Of a DNA stretch of 64,000 nt, positions 1 through 11,213 are shown piece after piece (within the stretch, counting starts at the first letter, position 1; every line of letters starts with the position of its first letter). The position numbers and the translations under genes were made by a program. The DNA lies in the NCBI GenBank assembly GCA_017354895.1, contig CP071499.1, positions 3,658,001 to 3,722,000 on the forward strand, written 5' to 3'. The stretch is from Podospora comata. Its lineage: Eukaryota; Ascomycota; Sordariomycetes; Sordariales; Podosporaceae. The notes under the pieces were generated by a model. That model was not told where the DNA came from, ran no database searches, and saw only the letters and a program-made list of their open reading frames with translations.

Positions 1-393
1 AATCTCGGTCGCCAGAGGGACGAGTGAAATGCAAGTCATTGTGCTGCGTCTGATGTTAGTTTTGATTCGAAAGAGTGGCTGCGCGGAACCTGGTGAAAAA
101 AAATCATACACGGTAAAAGCCATAAAGGCCAGGATGAACACAATAGCCCATTTGAACGGTGTCGGCCATTCCAGCGGGTTTTCTGGGTCCCCAGAGGGAT
201 CAAAATCGATGATTATCGGCTCATCGTTGCCCCTGTTGTGATGGTTATGAGACCCGAGGAAGGCGTCATCTTCGTCGGCGGAATCGGCAGGTGAGTCCGA
301 CGTAGCAGGTAGACAGGTGTGATAATGGTGACCTTCGTCCGTCACACTGATGAGTAGAGGTTGAGTTTCCGGGGTTCCGAGGCGCACGCTCAT
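1..393 (-). CDS. MFS transporter, N-terminal part (runs off the left edge)
   Basis: This is the 5' end of a major facilitator superfamily carrier; the rest lies outside the window. Translation from the ATG at 393 (A at -3) gives an acidic, histidine-containing cytoplasmic N-terminus. The fungal signature DPENPLEWPTPFKWAIVFIL follows, then the start of the first membrane helix. The frame continues only if an intron at 44-109 (GTATGA..GCAG, 66 bases) is removed, which joins ..AFMAFTV to TMTCISLVPLATEI. That matches the first helix of fungal DHA1-type multidrug or polyamine-like carriers. Substrate cannot be told from this part. The promoter should lie at 394 and above. Confidence 0.85.
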   Translation of the reverse strand, partial: MSVRLGTPETQPLLISVTDEGHHYHTCLPATSDSPADSADEDDAFLGSHNHHNRGNDEPIIIDFDPSGDPENPLEWPTPFKWAIVFILAFMAFTVYDFFSPGSAQPLFRIKTNIRRSTMTCISLVPLATEI

Positions 394-1613
394 TTTCTCG
401 CTGTTTCCAACTCTTCCCCCTATCAAAAGAAGCGTTTGAACACAAACACAGCCCAGAGGAAGAAAAGGGGAAGAGGGGAAAAAAAAAGAAGAGAGACCTG
501 ATCAATGTTTTTGTTCTTGAAGGATTGGTGATAACGATTTCCACCCTACATGTACGCATACCCCTCCTGTCCTTTTTTGAACATGGACAGGCGGTTCGGA
601 TCCAGACTTGAGTCTTCCCCGAATCGACACAACCGTCAGCAGTGGCCGGTCTCGCCGTGTAACCCCTGCCGTGGTGGTGGTTGAAACTTTTTTTGTGCTT
701 GTCGCTATGCAGCCAAGAGCAGGGGGATCGCTGAAAGGGCGCCGCTAGTGGAAATATCTGGGAGAAAAGGCGCGGGCGTTGCAACGCTGATGACCAAACC
801 AATTCACAATGGCAATTGACACTGTGTTTTTGGGCCACAGCAGATGGTCTCACTTCCGAGATGCTGTGCCTCCAGTGTCTTCAGCGGGTGTCCAGTGGTC
901 TCGGATGGCGGATATAACGTCGACGGATACTGTATTGAACTGTGTTCTGCCCATTCATCACCCCACATTCTAGCAACTTCGAGATTTTCTCCAATGCCCA
1001 GCCTCCCCCTCCACTCACATGAAGATTCACCCCTCTCTACTGACCATGTTTGGTGACTCCCGTGTTCCGATATGCCGTCCTGTTGCGGAACTTCCATCCA
1101 CCGTCTGCACCTCAAAAAGACCCTTAATCCAATGCACGGCGCCCTTCGGATAACAGCGGCAATCCAAGGTGTTTTCCCCAACAGATGCTTTAAAGCAGTG
1201 GCAAATATGTCGTCAAGGTGGCTCGATGCTTTCAATGGTGTGCTTCCAGTGTCCCATCCACGATAGTTATATCGAAGGGTTCACACCCTCGATACCCAAT
1301 TCTGTCGATCGATTGGTGAAGCTCAATGGTTGGTGCTGAAGGCCGATCTGACCCAAGGGTGGCGCACCACCGAATGCAACCCCAATCTTCAGCGCTTGTT
1401 TCCCCCGCACCAGAGCGACGTTGGCCGCTGGGAAAGGGAAACCTGGCATGTCACGGCCTGTCACGGGTTAGGGTTTTTCAATCACCCCGCCCCCTTTCCC
1501 AGCATTCCCCTTGTTGACAAATCCCTGAAAACAAAAAGAGGAAAACTTTTGTTGGTCGGGTGATGTTCTCCCGCACCGCAAGAGTCCATTTTGAGGGGTT
1601 TAAAGTGTATTCA
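394..1613. other. Intergenic, no gene seen
   Basis: About 1.2 kb between the start of the MFS gene and the stop of the Zn2Cys6 gene. The open frames here are short, lack family resemblance and overlap on both strands. It should hold the MFS promoter and the 3' UTR of the regulator. One telomere-like TTAGGGTTT box lies near 1468. Confidence 0.6.
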
Positions 1614-3128
1614 TCATGAGCCTCTCATGCCACTCTTCTCCATAATCCACTGCTCAACAACCTCCATCCCCCTACTAATCTCAGCAACAGCCACAGTGAA
1701 CTCATCCACCTCGTCCGGAGACGCATACTCCAACACCTTCCAAACCTCCAGGCTCTGCATCAACGCCCAAGGCGACATGGTACCTTCACCATCCTTTTGA
1801 CCGCGCAGCGTATTCCCCTTCCTGAGAGCCGCACACCACTCCCTCCCCGTCGTCGCATCCCACAGCCCATTCACCCCACTGAAAAGAGCGCCCCCAGGAC
1901 ACACCGACCACTGCGTCTTGATGGTCTGATACACAGACCGGACAAAACTGACAGAAATGTACGTCCGCCTCACCGACTCGGCAATCACCCACACCTGCCA
2001 GAGTGTGTGCGGTGCTGGGTTAGGAGGGAGGGCGAACGGGTTGTGCGTGCTGCTCGGCGGGGTGATGGCACCGACAGACGTGTTTGAGCTGGTCCCTGTT
2101 TTGCTGCCCCGTATCAAGTCGCTGTTGCCAGACGGCGACGAGCCAGATGAAGACGCGGACGACGCATAGGCTTCAAACACCTCGCCTGTGGTGCAATCCA
2201 GTCTTGCGCTCTCTAACATCTGGCACGCCCAGCGGTGCAGCGTCTCCATGTACGATTCTGCTTGGTCTCTGGAGCGAATGTCCCCGTCAAAGAGCTGAGT
2301 TAACTCGTAGACGTAAAGAGATTGCGTCCGGGCTAGGTGGTTGAAAGTGCCCAGCATGATGTTTGATGCATCGAGACTTCCCAGAGGGAGATTCGTGTTT
2401 GTGTTGTTTGTGTGGTCGAGATGAGAGTCTGGCTGGCTCTGAATGAGGTCTGCTGCTCGATCTTGAATGATCCGTAAGGGCAGTTCTTTGGCTGCTGGGG
2501 TGGCCGCCAGATCATAAGCTGCTCTCGCCGTGTAGGCATCTCGTATGCACTCGGGCATCAAGTCCCGGTAGAGATGGCGGTGCATCAGAGGACTGTGGCC
2601 CTCTTTTACCCACAGTTGGAGCCATTGTTGGTGCTTGTCGATAAAGTTGGGAAGAGAGTCCTGGCTGATAGCTACCTCGAGCTCGGGCGGCAGGCTCATG
2701 ATGTGCGCATCCAACAGGGTGGAACGGCGCCAAGATCCAGGAGAAAGAAACCATTGATAGGGCGACAACAGTGGTGGGCATCTCGGATCGGGGTCTGTTC
2801 GTGCTTGTGATATGTCTGGGTGTTTGCCTTTTTCTGTACTGAACCAGTCACTGGTTAGAGTTGAGGAGGCTCCCGGAGCTCTCTCAGGCTCAGTCAGTAG
2901 CCGTGAGACAGCCTCATCGTCGTCAGCAATTGGCAGTGACGTTGCTCCGCCACGACGAGGTGGATAGACGCAGACTATCTCTTTTTCGACGCATCTCTTG
3001 CACCAAGGCGTAGACTGGTCGCATTTCCTCTTCGACTTCGCACAGGGGATGCATGTTTTTCTTTTCCGATTACGCCGGAGCCGTGGCCTTGGTGGTGATG
3101 TTGCATCTGATGAAGGCGACCCGCTCAT
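1614..3128 (-). CDS. Zn2Cys6 fungal-type transcription factor
   Basis: A nuclear DNA-binding regulator of 504 residues. The N-terminus holds a basic stretch followed by a complete Zn2Cys6 binuclear cluster, CIPCAKSKRKC, then CKRC and a final C, at about residues 24-51. The rest is the Ser/Pro-rich linker and alpha-helical middle region usual in this family. The frame is open 61 codons further upstream, but the ATG at 3128 with A at -3 puts the cluster near the N-terminus as in relatives. The upstream part looks like UTR, with a CTAAC and a CAG before the ATG. It is divergent from a short-chain dehydrogenase 598 bases away, so it may regulate that gene; no binding site is proven. No intron is needed. 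Confidence 0.9.
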   Translation of the reverse strand: MSGSPSSDATSPPRPRLRRNRKRKTCIPCAKSKRKCDQSTPWCKRCVEKEIVCVYPPRRGGATSLPIADDDEAVSRLLTEPERAPGASSTLTSDWFSTEKGKHPDISQARTDPDPRCPPLLSPYQWFLSPGSWRRSTLLDAHIMSLPPELEVAISQDSLPNFIDKHQQWLQLWVKEGHSPLMHRHLYRDLMPECIRDAYTARAAYDLAATPAAKELPLRIIQDRAADLIQSQPDSHLDHTNNTNTNLPLGSLDASNIMLGTFNHLARTQSLYVYELTQLFDGDIRSRDQAESYMETLHRWACQMLESARLDCTTGEVFEAYASSASSSGSSPSGNSDLIRGSKTGTSSNTSVGAITPPSSTHNPFALPPNPAPHTLWQVWVIAESVRRTYISVSFVRSVYQTIKTQWSVCPGGALFSGVNGLWDATTGREWCAALRKGNTLRGQKDGEGTMSPWALMQSLEVWKVLEYASPDEVDEFTVAVAEISRGMEVVEQWIMEKSGMRGS

Positions 3129-3726
3129 TTCGATAACAGCTGGAAACCTAGGTAGAGTTAGATAAAATCCAGCATATAGTCGGGTGGTTGGATGAGCGGG
3201 GGTAAATCTAGAGCGCTCCGGTACTCGAGAACTATCAACCCGGTAAGCCACATGATGTGTGATGGATGAGAAGTAGTCGCCGCTCACCCGCGCCAAGTGC
3301 TGACTGAGCAACCTGATCTAGCAAGGAGCGGGCCTAAGCGGGTCAGACCCAGACACAAAGGGGCCCCCTGAGAGGCTCTGGTTTGCTTAAACCCGCTCTC
3401 GCCCGCAAGTCATCTGGAACAACGCCAGATTTTTCATCAAGCTCATAATCATCAGCGATTAACGCACAACTCGTCCGCTCACTCGGCCACAGAAAGCCCG
3501 CAACTAGTTCACCGCTTATTAAGTTGTGCTGGTCTTGAACGCCTTTGTCGGCAATGGAGTCGATGATGGGGTTATCTGAATTTCTAAGCCGGTGTAACGA
3601 TCAAAGCTCATGAGTATAAAGGGAGGCATGTGGCTGTCTGATACAAGAGAAGATAATCATCCCCAAAAAGCACAGCAGTGCCCATACCGCATTCCTTTAC
3701 ACATATTTGGCTCCAAATCTAAAACC
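3129..3726. promoter_or_regulatory. Divergent promoter region between regulator and SDR
   Basis: A 598-base gap shared by the 5' ends of the Zn2Cys6 gene (minus) and the SDR gene (plus). A TATAAAGG box at 3615-3622 lies 112 bases before the SDR ATG. Scattered CGG triplets occur, but no clean inverted or direct CGG pair was recognised. Confidence 0.5.
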
Positions 3727-4749
3727 ATGGCTGTTAGTCTCTCACTCAACTTTGCTCCCATCAAGACCTTGCATAGAGAGTCTTACCCAGCAATTTCCCC
3801 TCTCGAACCTGAAAACAATCAAGCGGGCAAAACAGTCCTCGTCACCGGCGGCGCAGGTGGCATCGGGTTTGCTATCGCGACGGCCTTTGTCCAGGCCTCG
3901 TCCTCGCATGTCATTATCGTTGGTCGGCGCCAAGGATTCCTCCAAGACGGCGTCAAGCGACTTGAAGCTGAGGCTCGGACTGCGGGGACCAACACCAAAA
4001 TCAGCGGCTACTCCTCAGATGTTTCGAGCCTGGAAGCAAGCGAGAAGCTGTGGGCTGAATTGAAGGAGGATGGGATTGTCGTGGATGTCTTGGTGCTCAA
4101 CGCCGTAGCTCTGGGCCCTGGCGGGGCACTGGTAGAGGCCAACTTGGAAGTAGTATGGAAGGCATATGAGGTCAACGTTCGCTCGCTTCTGGATCATACC
4201 CAGCGATTTTATAACCAGGAAGGTAAAAGGCAAAAGGTAAGCGGCATCATCCAAACCATGATCAAACCTTCTCGCTGATGTTCTATGTAGTATCTGGTTA
4301 GTGTTTCTTCCTCCATGGTGCATAACCTGGACAATGAAAACTCCTTCTTGTCCGCGTACGGGGCAACGAAAACTGCGGGCCAAGTTTTGTTTCAGCAAAT
4401 TGCCAGGGATGTAGACCCAGCAAGGCTGCAGATGATCAGCTTTCACCCCGGTGCCATCTACTCAGATGGGGCCCGAGAAGGTGGCGTCACCAAGGACATG
4501 ATCGATGTGTGGGATGATGGTATGTTTTGTCTCTCTAGGTCTTGGATCAATGAGGGGGTCGAGGCTAACTTGGCAACAGCGGCGTTACCTGGTAACTTTG
4601 CCGTGTGGGCGGCCACACCCGCGGCCAAGTTCCTGCATGGCCGATTTCTGGCAGCCTGGTGGGATGTAAATGAGCTGAAGCACGATGCGCTTCAGGAAAA
4701 GCTCAATTCTGAGTGGCACCTGCTAAGAGTTGGTGTGAAAGGACTCTGA
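3727..4749 (+). CDS. Short-chain dehydrogenase/reductase (SDR)
   Basis: Spliced from exons 3727-4236, 4291-4519 and 4580-4749, giving 302 residues. It is a classical NAD(P)-dependent SDR. The Rossmann glycine motif TGGAGGIG lies at residues 40-47, the serine-rich strand VSVSSS near 173-178 and the catalytic YGATK (YxxxK) at 193-197. The ending, with LPGNFAVWAA and GRFLAAWWDV, is typical of fungal SDRs with unknown small-molecule substrates. Both introns have GT..AG ends (GTAAGC..GTAG and GTATGT..CAG), and removing them keeps one frame. The ATG at 3727 (ACCATGG) has a strong context. It is divergent from the Zn2Cys6 regulator, which may control it (inference). Confidence 0.93.
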
Positions 4750-5906
4750 GACCTAGGTGGTGGCAAAGGCCTGTTCGGTGTGTGTTTGTTCCTGTCAGAA
4801 AGGTGGTCTGCGAACTTCGGAGGAACTCTTGTTGTTGAAATTGAATCATATGACTAGAGAGAGTTAGTCTGACCTGCTCGAGACGGTTTGCGTTTAATAA
4901 ACGGCCTGAAGTCCTTTGCTTCCATATCGATATTCTCATTTGTTGCTCTTCGGAGGAAGACGTTTCTGCATCGAGTCAGAAGAAAAGGAAACCAGCGCCC
5001 TAAGCGACAAGAATGGCTGGCCTTACTTGTAGGGCTGATGAAGTCTTATTCAAAAAGCGCCTAGTGGGCACAAGGTGGCAGCATACACCTGCACCCGGGA
5101 TTGGCTGTTCAGCGTTTTGTGTTGTCTCTCTGCTCCCACGCGCCAGGTTCGAGACCGCAGTAGCTGCCTGCGGGGAGCCGGTAATGGAGACGCCACGAGT
5201 GGCAGGGCTGATTTTGACTGGACCATGAAGGGTGTGGTTGACTGTGATTGCTGTCGAGGTTCAGAGTGGCTTTGTCGCACAAGCAGTGATCATCATCATC
5301 CAATCTCTGTCTCTAATCCGGCTTGCTTCGCCATCCCGACGCTTCCTGAACCAATCACATCTGACCTCGACCTCAATTCTCCCGACGCTGATTTGAAAAG
5401 CTGTCGACCACGCCGCCACTGCGCTTTTCTCTCCACCTCCTCGGATGCCCCTCCAATGTCCACCGGGTGGCAGAAGCTGAAATGGGGAGGACGAGACAGC
5501 TGTCGAAGCCCAATGCGAGGTATCTCGTGTGCTGCGGGATGGGGCGTCGGAAACCGGGGTGCCACGACATTCGGAGTGAGCATCTCTGCAGATATCAATG
5601 TTTCCGGGGCCTTGTTTTCCGGATCAGGTCTTTCCATACCCTGCTGTGCTTGTGCCTATCTGTCGCGTTTTCTCTCCACCTTACCGACGACGTCTTCTCG
5701 CTTTGTGGCCATGTGTTGAAGCGTTTGTTTTTCTATTTTCCTTCGAGCGATAACCCGGAAGTCGCACAACCTAGACTTCCCTCCTTCCTAGTTCCTACCC
5801 ACGTACTTGCCTCACTCAGGCTTTGCCTCTACGCGACTTCCCTTCTCGAACTTCGGACCATCGGCCCCACCGGCTCGGGCGGTCGCTGACGTAAAGAGCA
5901 GGAGAG
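4750..5906. other. Intergenic, no gene seen
   Basis: About 1.16 kb between two genes on the plus strand. Its open frames are mutual shadows without recognisable domains. The last 300 bases are pyrimidine-rich, as in a fungal promoter or 5' UTR of the following Kelch gene. Confidence 0.55.
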
Positions 5907-8042
5907 ATGCTTTCCCGACGGCTTCAACCTCTCGTCTCTCTCTTGTTGATATCATTCTTGTCCCTGTCAGTTTTTGCACAGTATGATCCAATCAAGGATT
6001 TCTGCCGACGCCATGGACATCAGTCGGCCGTTGTCGACAATCGACTGTACATAGATGGCGGGTTGGTGAACTGGAAGCCATTCACCTCGTCGTCTTCAAA
6101 TTACACAAGTATGTTTGATCTGCTTTGCTCTTAACAAAATGGACCTCTTCTGATGCCTACATACCTACCATTCAGATCCGTTTCTTATCTTTAGCGATCT
6201 CAGCACTGAGACCAAGGATATGCCCACGCTGCACGCCAACCTTTCCAAAAATGCGACAGTTCCAAGCGTCATGGGCGGCAAGTTGTGGGAGGATTCGGTC
6301 AACAAAAGATTGTACTTGTACGGCGGCGAAACCTACCAGGCACCCCCAACCAACTTTCTCCTCTACGCCTATGACATTCTCAAGGACAAGTGGGATTCTT
6401 TCGGCCCGCCAACTGGAACGGCAGCTATCATCCCAACGAGCTTTGGAGCCGGTGTATCGATCCCGGCACGAGGGGAGGCGTATTATTATGGCGGCTTTCA
6501 TAACAATGGCTCCGTTCCGGGCTGGACAGGGCCGCCGCGTGCATCTAACAGACTGATCAAGTACGACATGGACAGCAACGCATGGAGCAATGTGACCGGC
6601 CCTGATGACGTGAGAAGGGCCGAAGGCGAGATGGTCTTTCTTCCCGTTGGTGACGCCGGCATGCTTGTCTATTTTGGTGGTAGTCAAGACTTGTACGGCA
6701 ATGGGACCTTGACACCCGAGCCTTTGGACACCATCTTTCTCTATGACCTTGCTAACTCGAAATGGTATGCGCAAAAGGCAACTGGAAGGATACCAGAGAG
6801 TCGACGTCGATTCTGTGGAGGTGCTACCTGGGCTCAAGATCAGTCCAGTTACAACATGTTTGTGCTTCCAGCTACTCCCAAATCTGTATCACCTAGAGGC
6901 TGACAATCTGTAGCTACATTTATGGCGGTTCCGGCTTCCCTCCAAGCACGGCAGGATTCGATGACATCTACGTCCTAACCATCCCGAGTTTCCAGTGGAT
7001 CAGGGGTCCATATCCAAAGGACAGCAACGTCACCGGTCCGTTTCCAAAGAACATGATGAGCTGCAATGTTGTCAATAATGCTCAGATGGTCATCATCGGC
7101 GGCTCGAACTCCAACGCAACAGGTTACGAATGTGACGTAGACACGGTCGGGGGGCAGCACAACATGAATCTTGGTGAGGAGAACCCAGAGAATGCCATTT
7201 GGGCAAGATACCAACCAAAGCTTACGACATATGCCGTGCCTACTTTCATCATGTCGGCCGTGGGTGGCCGTAACACCGGAGGAGCTAGGGTTCTCACACC
7301 GTCCGGCGGCTTCAACGCGCCAGATCTCTCGGTGTTGATGACCAGGAAAGCCGTCATATCAACTCGAACACCTACACGAGACGTCAGTCCTGCCACTTCC
7401 TCGCCTGCCCCGACCGGAGAAGGCAAACCCGCACCACCGTTGAGCCCCGGAGCCATTGCAGGGATTGCCGTCGGAGGCGCCGTGGTTCTCATCGCTCTTC
7501 TCGCCGGCTGCTGCTGTTTCATCCGTTATCGCCAAAAGCACTACAAGGGACCTCGCCAGCCAAACCAAGCCATCCCGCCTCACGGTTGGGGACCATCCGG
7601 GCCCCTCACGCCCGCATCTCCAGCCGTCACGCAAATTTCCTACGCCCACACCGTTCCGACCCAACCGCAGTCGCCGGTGATGCTTCCATCGATCCCGGTA
7701 TACCCCCCAGCAGAACTCGGCGCCAATGACAATGCCCATTATCGGACAGCGAGAACAAGCCCAGCGAGTATGGCAGCGAAGCACGACAGCTCACCCTGGG
7801 GCACGCACGCGTCAACGCCGCAGACATTGGAGCCACCAACTCCGGCAAGCGGTCCTTATCCGGCACGATCCCCGTCGTACACGGAGCGGGATCCGAGAGA
7901 TGTGCAACCGGGTGCTCCGTACTGGTCTACGACTCCGCCACAGGTACAGCAACCGCAGTTTCGACCAACGCAGGACGCTCAGGGTGGAAACGCGTGGTTG
8001 GGTGTTCAGCAGACATGGCACAGGCCAGGATCATCTCATTGA
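5907..8042 (+). CDS. Kelch-repeat single-pass membrane protein
   Basis: Exons 5907-6108, 6176-6857 and 6914-8042 join in frame to 670 residues. A signal peptide (LVSLLLISFLSLSVFAQ) is followed by a beta-propeller-like ectodomain. Its kelch-type blades carry GG doublets such as RLYLYGGE, YYYGGFHN, LVYFGGSQ and IYGGSGF, plus several N-glycosylation sequons. A single membrane helix (about GAIAGIAVGGAVVLIALLAG) and a basic stop-transfer come next, then a roughly 180-residue Pro/Ser/Gln-rich cytoplasmic tail. This layout is common in Pezizomycotina for cell-surface proteins of unknown role; a sensor or adhesion function is inference. The second intron uses a GTTTGT donor, chosen because it restores SYNIYIYGGSGF. 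Confidence 0.9.
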
Positions 8043-8478
8043 GAACCGAGTATTGTGATATATCTGAGAAGAGAAAGGGAGGTGTTATGTTTCATGATGT
8101 CGTGCATGAGTTTTGGTATATGGGTTTCTCGGTTTGGATTTCACACATTTTATCGTCATCTTGACCCGGAGGTATAGGGTGTATGCTGTATAGTAGTAGC
8201 ACATATGGCTTTTTATCAATGGAGAGACGGTTGATGATTCACCATGTCTTGCCTAGAGTTGGGTAACATTCCAGTGAGGCATCATTACGATTGCAGAAAA
8301 ATCCCGCCCTAAAAATAGTTCCCACGTGTATGGAAATGTCTCTGGAGGTGCCAAATTCGGGAATCAACTGTTTTTGGTACCCTGTGTCGAGAAATCGGTT
8401 GGGTAGAACATGGATAGGGGCAAAAAAGGGGTTGATTGGCCTTGGCAGGTGGAGAAAGGTAAAAAGCCAAAAGTGTAC
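8043..8478. other. Intergenic, 3' UTR and tRNA trailer
   Basis: Holds the 3' end of the Kelch transcript. At its right end, on the minus strand, lie the T-runs at 8469-8472 and 8461-8465 that would terminate pol III after the tRNA-Asp. Nothing else was recognised. Confidence 0.5.
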
Positions 8479-8561
8479 TCTCCCGCCGGGAATTGAACCC
8501 GGGTCTCGAGCGTTGTTGACTGGATGACAAGCTCACATACTGACCACTATACTACGGAAGA
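8479..8561 (-). tRNA. tRNA-Asp (GTC) with a 12-base intron
   Basis: On the minus strand the acceptor stem TCTTCCG pairs with CGGGAGA, including one T-G wobble. The D arm contains AGTGGTCAGT and the T arm is CCGGG-TTCAATT-CCCGG. The anticodon stem TGAGC/GCTCG encloses 19 bases instead of 7. Removing 12 bases after A37 leaves the loop TTGTCAC with anticodon GTC (Asp). The A-box and B-box consensus sequences are both visible. T-runs follow the 3' end. A TATATATA lies roughly 60-70 bases before the 5' end, as seen at some fungal tRNA genes. Confidence 0.9.
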
Positions 8562-9339
8562 TGTACAGGTGTTGAGCACCTGTCGTAGTGAGAGGATTGG
8601 TTGCAAGGGATCAGCGGAGGTAGTATATATAAGGGGGTATACACGATCCCATCCCTTGAACCACTTTTGTGATCCACTTCCAGCTCAGGCCTTCCTTGTC
8701 AGATATGGAGTGAAGCAGTGCAACCTTTCAGCGATGAAGTGCGCTGGACACAATACATAGGCCGGCACTGGGTTGGTGGCCCAGTTGTTGCCTCCGAGTT
8801 ATTATCGCCAAGTGGACCCTTGTGTCTTGACGTCATAGCGCCCCATTCTAGACTTTCTATCAAAGCCAAGGGTTTCGATCAACAATAGTGACGACGGGTG
8901 ACGGGTTGAGTCTCGGAGCCACGGAAGAACACCTTACTGTTGATGGTGGTCAGCAGTGGCGGTTACCGTCGTCATCTAGTTGAACGAGAGTAAATTGGGG
9001 ACGTCGGTTTGTGTTGGGGAAAAATGTGAAACGCCGCAGCAAGTAGCTGCTGCGATATGTATAGGAGAACCCTATCTAAATCTACCTGGTAGGAATAGTT
9101 GAATATCCTGTATTTATGAAATTATATCCGTTGAAGCAAATAGCCCCTCAAAATCCCTCCAAATGATGCCATATATCCATACGGTCAAGTCATCAAGACC
9201 CAGAAAACGAAACAAGAAACCCAAAAAGTCACACCGTACACCCGGGGCTGACGTTGGAGACCCCATAAACTCCAACGCTTCCAACTCGAAAAAAGACGAG
9301 TCATCACAAAGCCGTGTGGCATGTGCCATCTTTCAGACA
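8562..9339. other. Intergenic, upstream of tRNA and downstream of ZIP gene
   Basis: Holds the TATA-like TATATATA near 8623-8631 on the tRNA side and the 3' flank of the ZIP gene on the other. No coding frame with support. Confidence 0.5.
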
Positions 9340-11213
9340 CTAAGCCCAGGCTCCAACTAAACTCATGCAAATGGCGCCAAAAAGCACAAGGAAGCAGGCC
9401 GCAACCCGCTTGCGACCGCGGAGGGTAGCCCAGCTGTCATCACTGAGAAAGTCCTCCGCGAGCAACTCGATGAGGGCGGCAAAAACAAGCAGTCCCGATG
9501 AGATGGCGTTCATGGTTCCCACCAAGATCAGGCCAAACTCAGAGTCGGGGGCGTAGAGCGTGTGGGTGGCTAGACCAATGGCTTGACCAATAGGTGTCCT
9601 GAAGACGGCACCGTTAGCTTCATCTTCTATTGAACACACCGGCCGTTTGACAATAACACTTACGTGCATCCATAAGCCAACACCATGAACCATGGCTGCA
9701 ACATCCCCTTTTGCCAGTTGATAGAGGCAATACGAGCTCCCAATGCGAGACCCTCAAACGTTTCTGCAATGATATGTTAGCATTCTTGTAGTTTTGAGAC
9801 AAACAGGAAAGCGTTTGCTACTCACGGTGAAAGGCAACAGCAATTAACAAGACGACAAAGTTGCCGCCCACGGCGACACTTAACGCCATACCAATGAAAA
9901 TACTGTGAAACAAGATGCCGACCTCGAGAAGCATGCACTGCAAGATCTTCTTCTTGTGTAGCTGCTCCTCAGTAAGGCCGACTTGCTGGGATTCCACAGC
10001 GCTCCCGAGCAGTTCCTTAGACCTCATCTTCTCATCTGGGGAAACGGCCGGGGTTTCACGCCCAACCGCCACACTCTCCTCGGAAACAGGCTCAACAACA
10101 GCCTGGCTTCCCCTGCGAGTGGTCCCCGAAGGCCTCGTGATAGCAGCCAGTACTGGTGCCTGGGAACAGTGGCCACCAAAGGACGTAGACCGGTGACGAT
10201 GGGGAGGCTCCTCTTGCGCCTGTGACCCATCACTGTCCTCGGCCTGTCTCCCAGGACGAGGGGTGTACTGACGAGCAGGGCTAAACACCATCTCGATGAC
10301 GGCCACGAAGAAAATTCCAAGCAGGGCAATAGCCCCCGGCATAGCGGGGTAGTCATCAGTCCAGAAGCTGGAGAGGCACGGGTCGCCAAGAGAGATGAAA
10401 GCCGTCGGGAGGAGATGCACGAAAGCGGTGGCGAGCAGGACACCGGTACCAAAATGACGAACAGCGAAAAAGAAGCGCTCGGGGATGCGAATGATGGGGA
10501 ACTTGAGGGCGATCATGGGCAGAGCGCAAGCCAGTCCGGAGACGGCGAGGATGATAACCAGGGCGCCCACATGAAGCGGCATGTTGTAGTCGGCGGTAGC
10601 ATTGTCATTTGTACCGCAGCGACCATTGTCCTGGCGCTTGGTGAGCTGCTTCAAGAGCAGAGAAGATTCGCGGGGAACAACAGCACTGGAACTGGCGGTG
10701 GTCGTCTCGACGGGATAACCACCCGAAAACATGACCGGTACACCGTGTCCGGCGACGTGCACCATTGTCGACACAGCGACAACAGAGAGAAGCCATCCAA
10801 TCCAGCCCGAGGGGGGCCGGATCAGAGGCTGGGAATGACAGGCTCGGCCTTCACCACCTAGCACTGTCTGGGGGGCTGCAATGGGCGGATCTGTGGTGAT
10901 TTTTGTGTCAGTGACGTTGAAATAGGACGCCAGCTGTGTCGAAAAAAAGGGACAACTTACGACCGCTCATTGCAGAGGGATTGCGCCCCCAAGCGCGGGT
11001 TTGCTTGTCGCAATTTTTGATAAAACTCCCCTTCTCGTCATTTAATACCCCAAATGCACTGGCTGCCCCTCCTGATACGCCATTGCGCTGCTCGCGGGCG
11101 TTTGCGATGCCATTGAGGTCCTCGCAAGTGGTGAGGTCGGGAGCGAGAAACGGCGGGTTCTGGTTCCAATCAGGATGCTCAAAGTCATCGTCTGTTCTCG
11201 AAGGGCGGTTCAT
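9340..11213 (-). CDS. ZIP-family zinc/iron transporter
   Basis: Four exons (11213-10961, 10890-9826, 9763-9664, 9598-9340) give 558 residues. It is a membrane divalent-metal importer of the ZIP family (IPR003689). Helices begin with MPLHVGALVIILAVSGLACA. Metal-site helices carry FVHLLPTAF, ILFHSIFIGMALSV and, across an intron, AVAFHQTFEGLALGARI (HxxxE). The ending GAICMSLVGAWA is the usual ZIP C-terminus. A long Ser/Pro/His-containing cytoplasmic loop sits between helices 3 and 4. The roughly 100-residue N-terminal segment before the first helices is longer than in yeast Zrt1, and its first exon is less certain. All introns have GT..AG ends and keep frame. Zinc is the likely cargo by family; iron or copper cannot be excluded. 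Confidence 0.92.

Noticed and set aside
804-1235. A 143-codon minus frame
   Set aside because: Lacks family resemblance and lies in the expected MFS promoter; composition is not coding-like.
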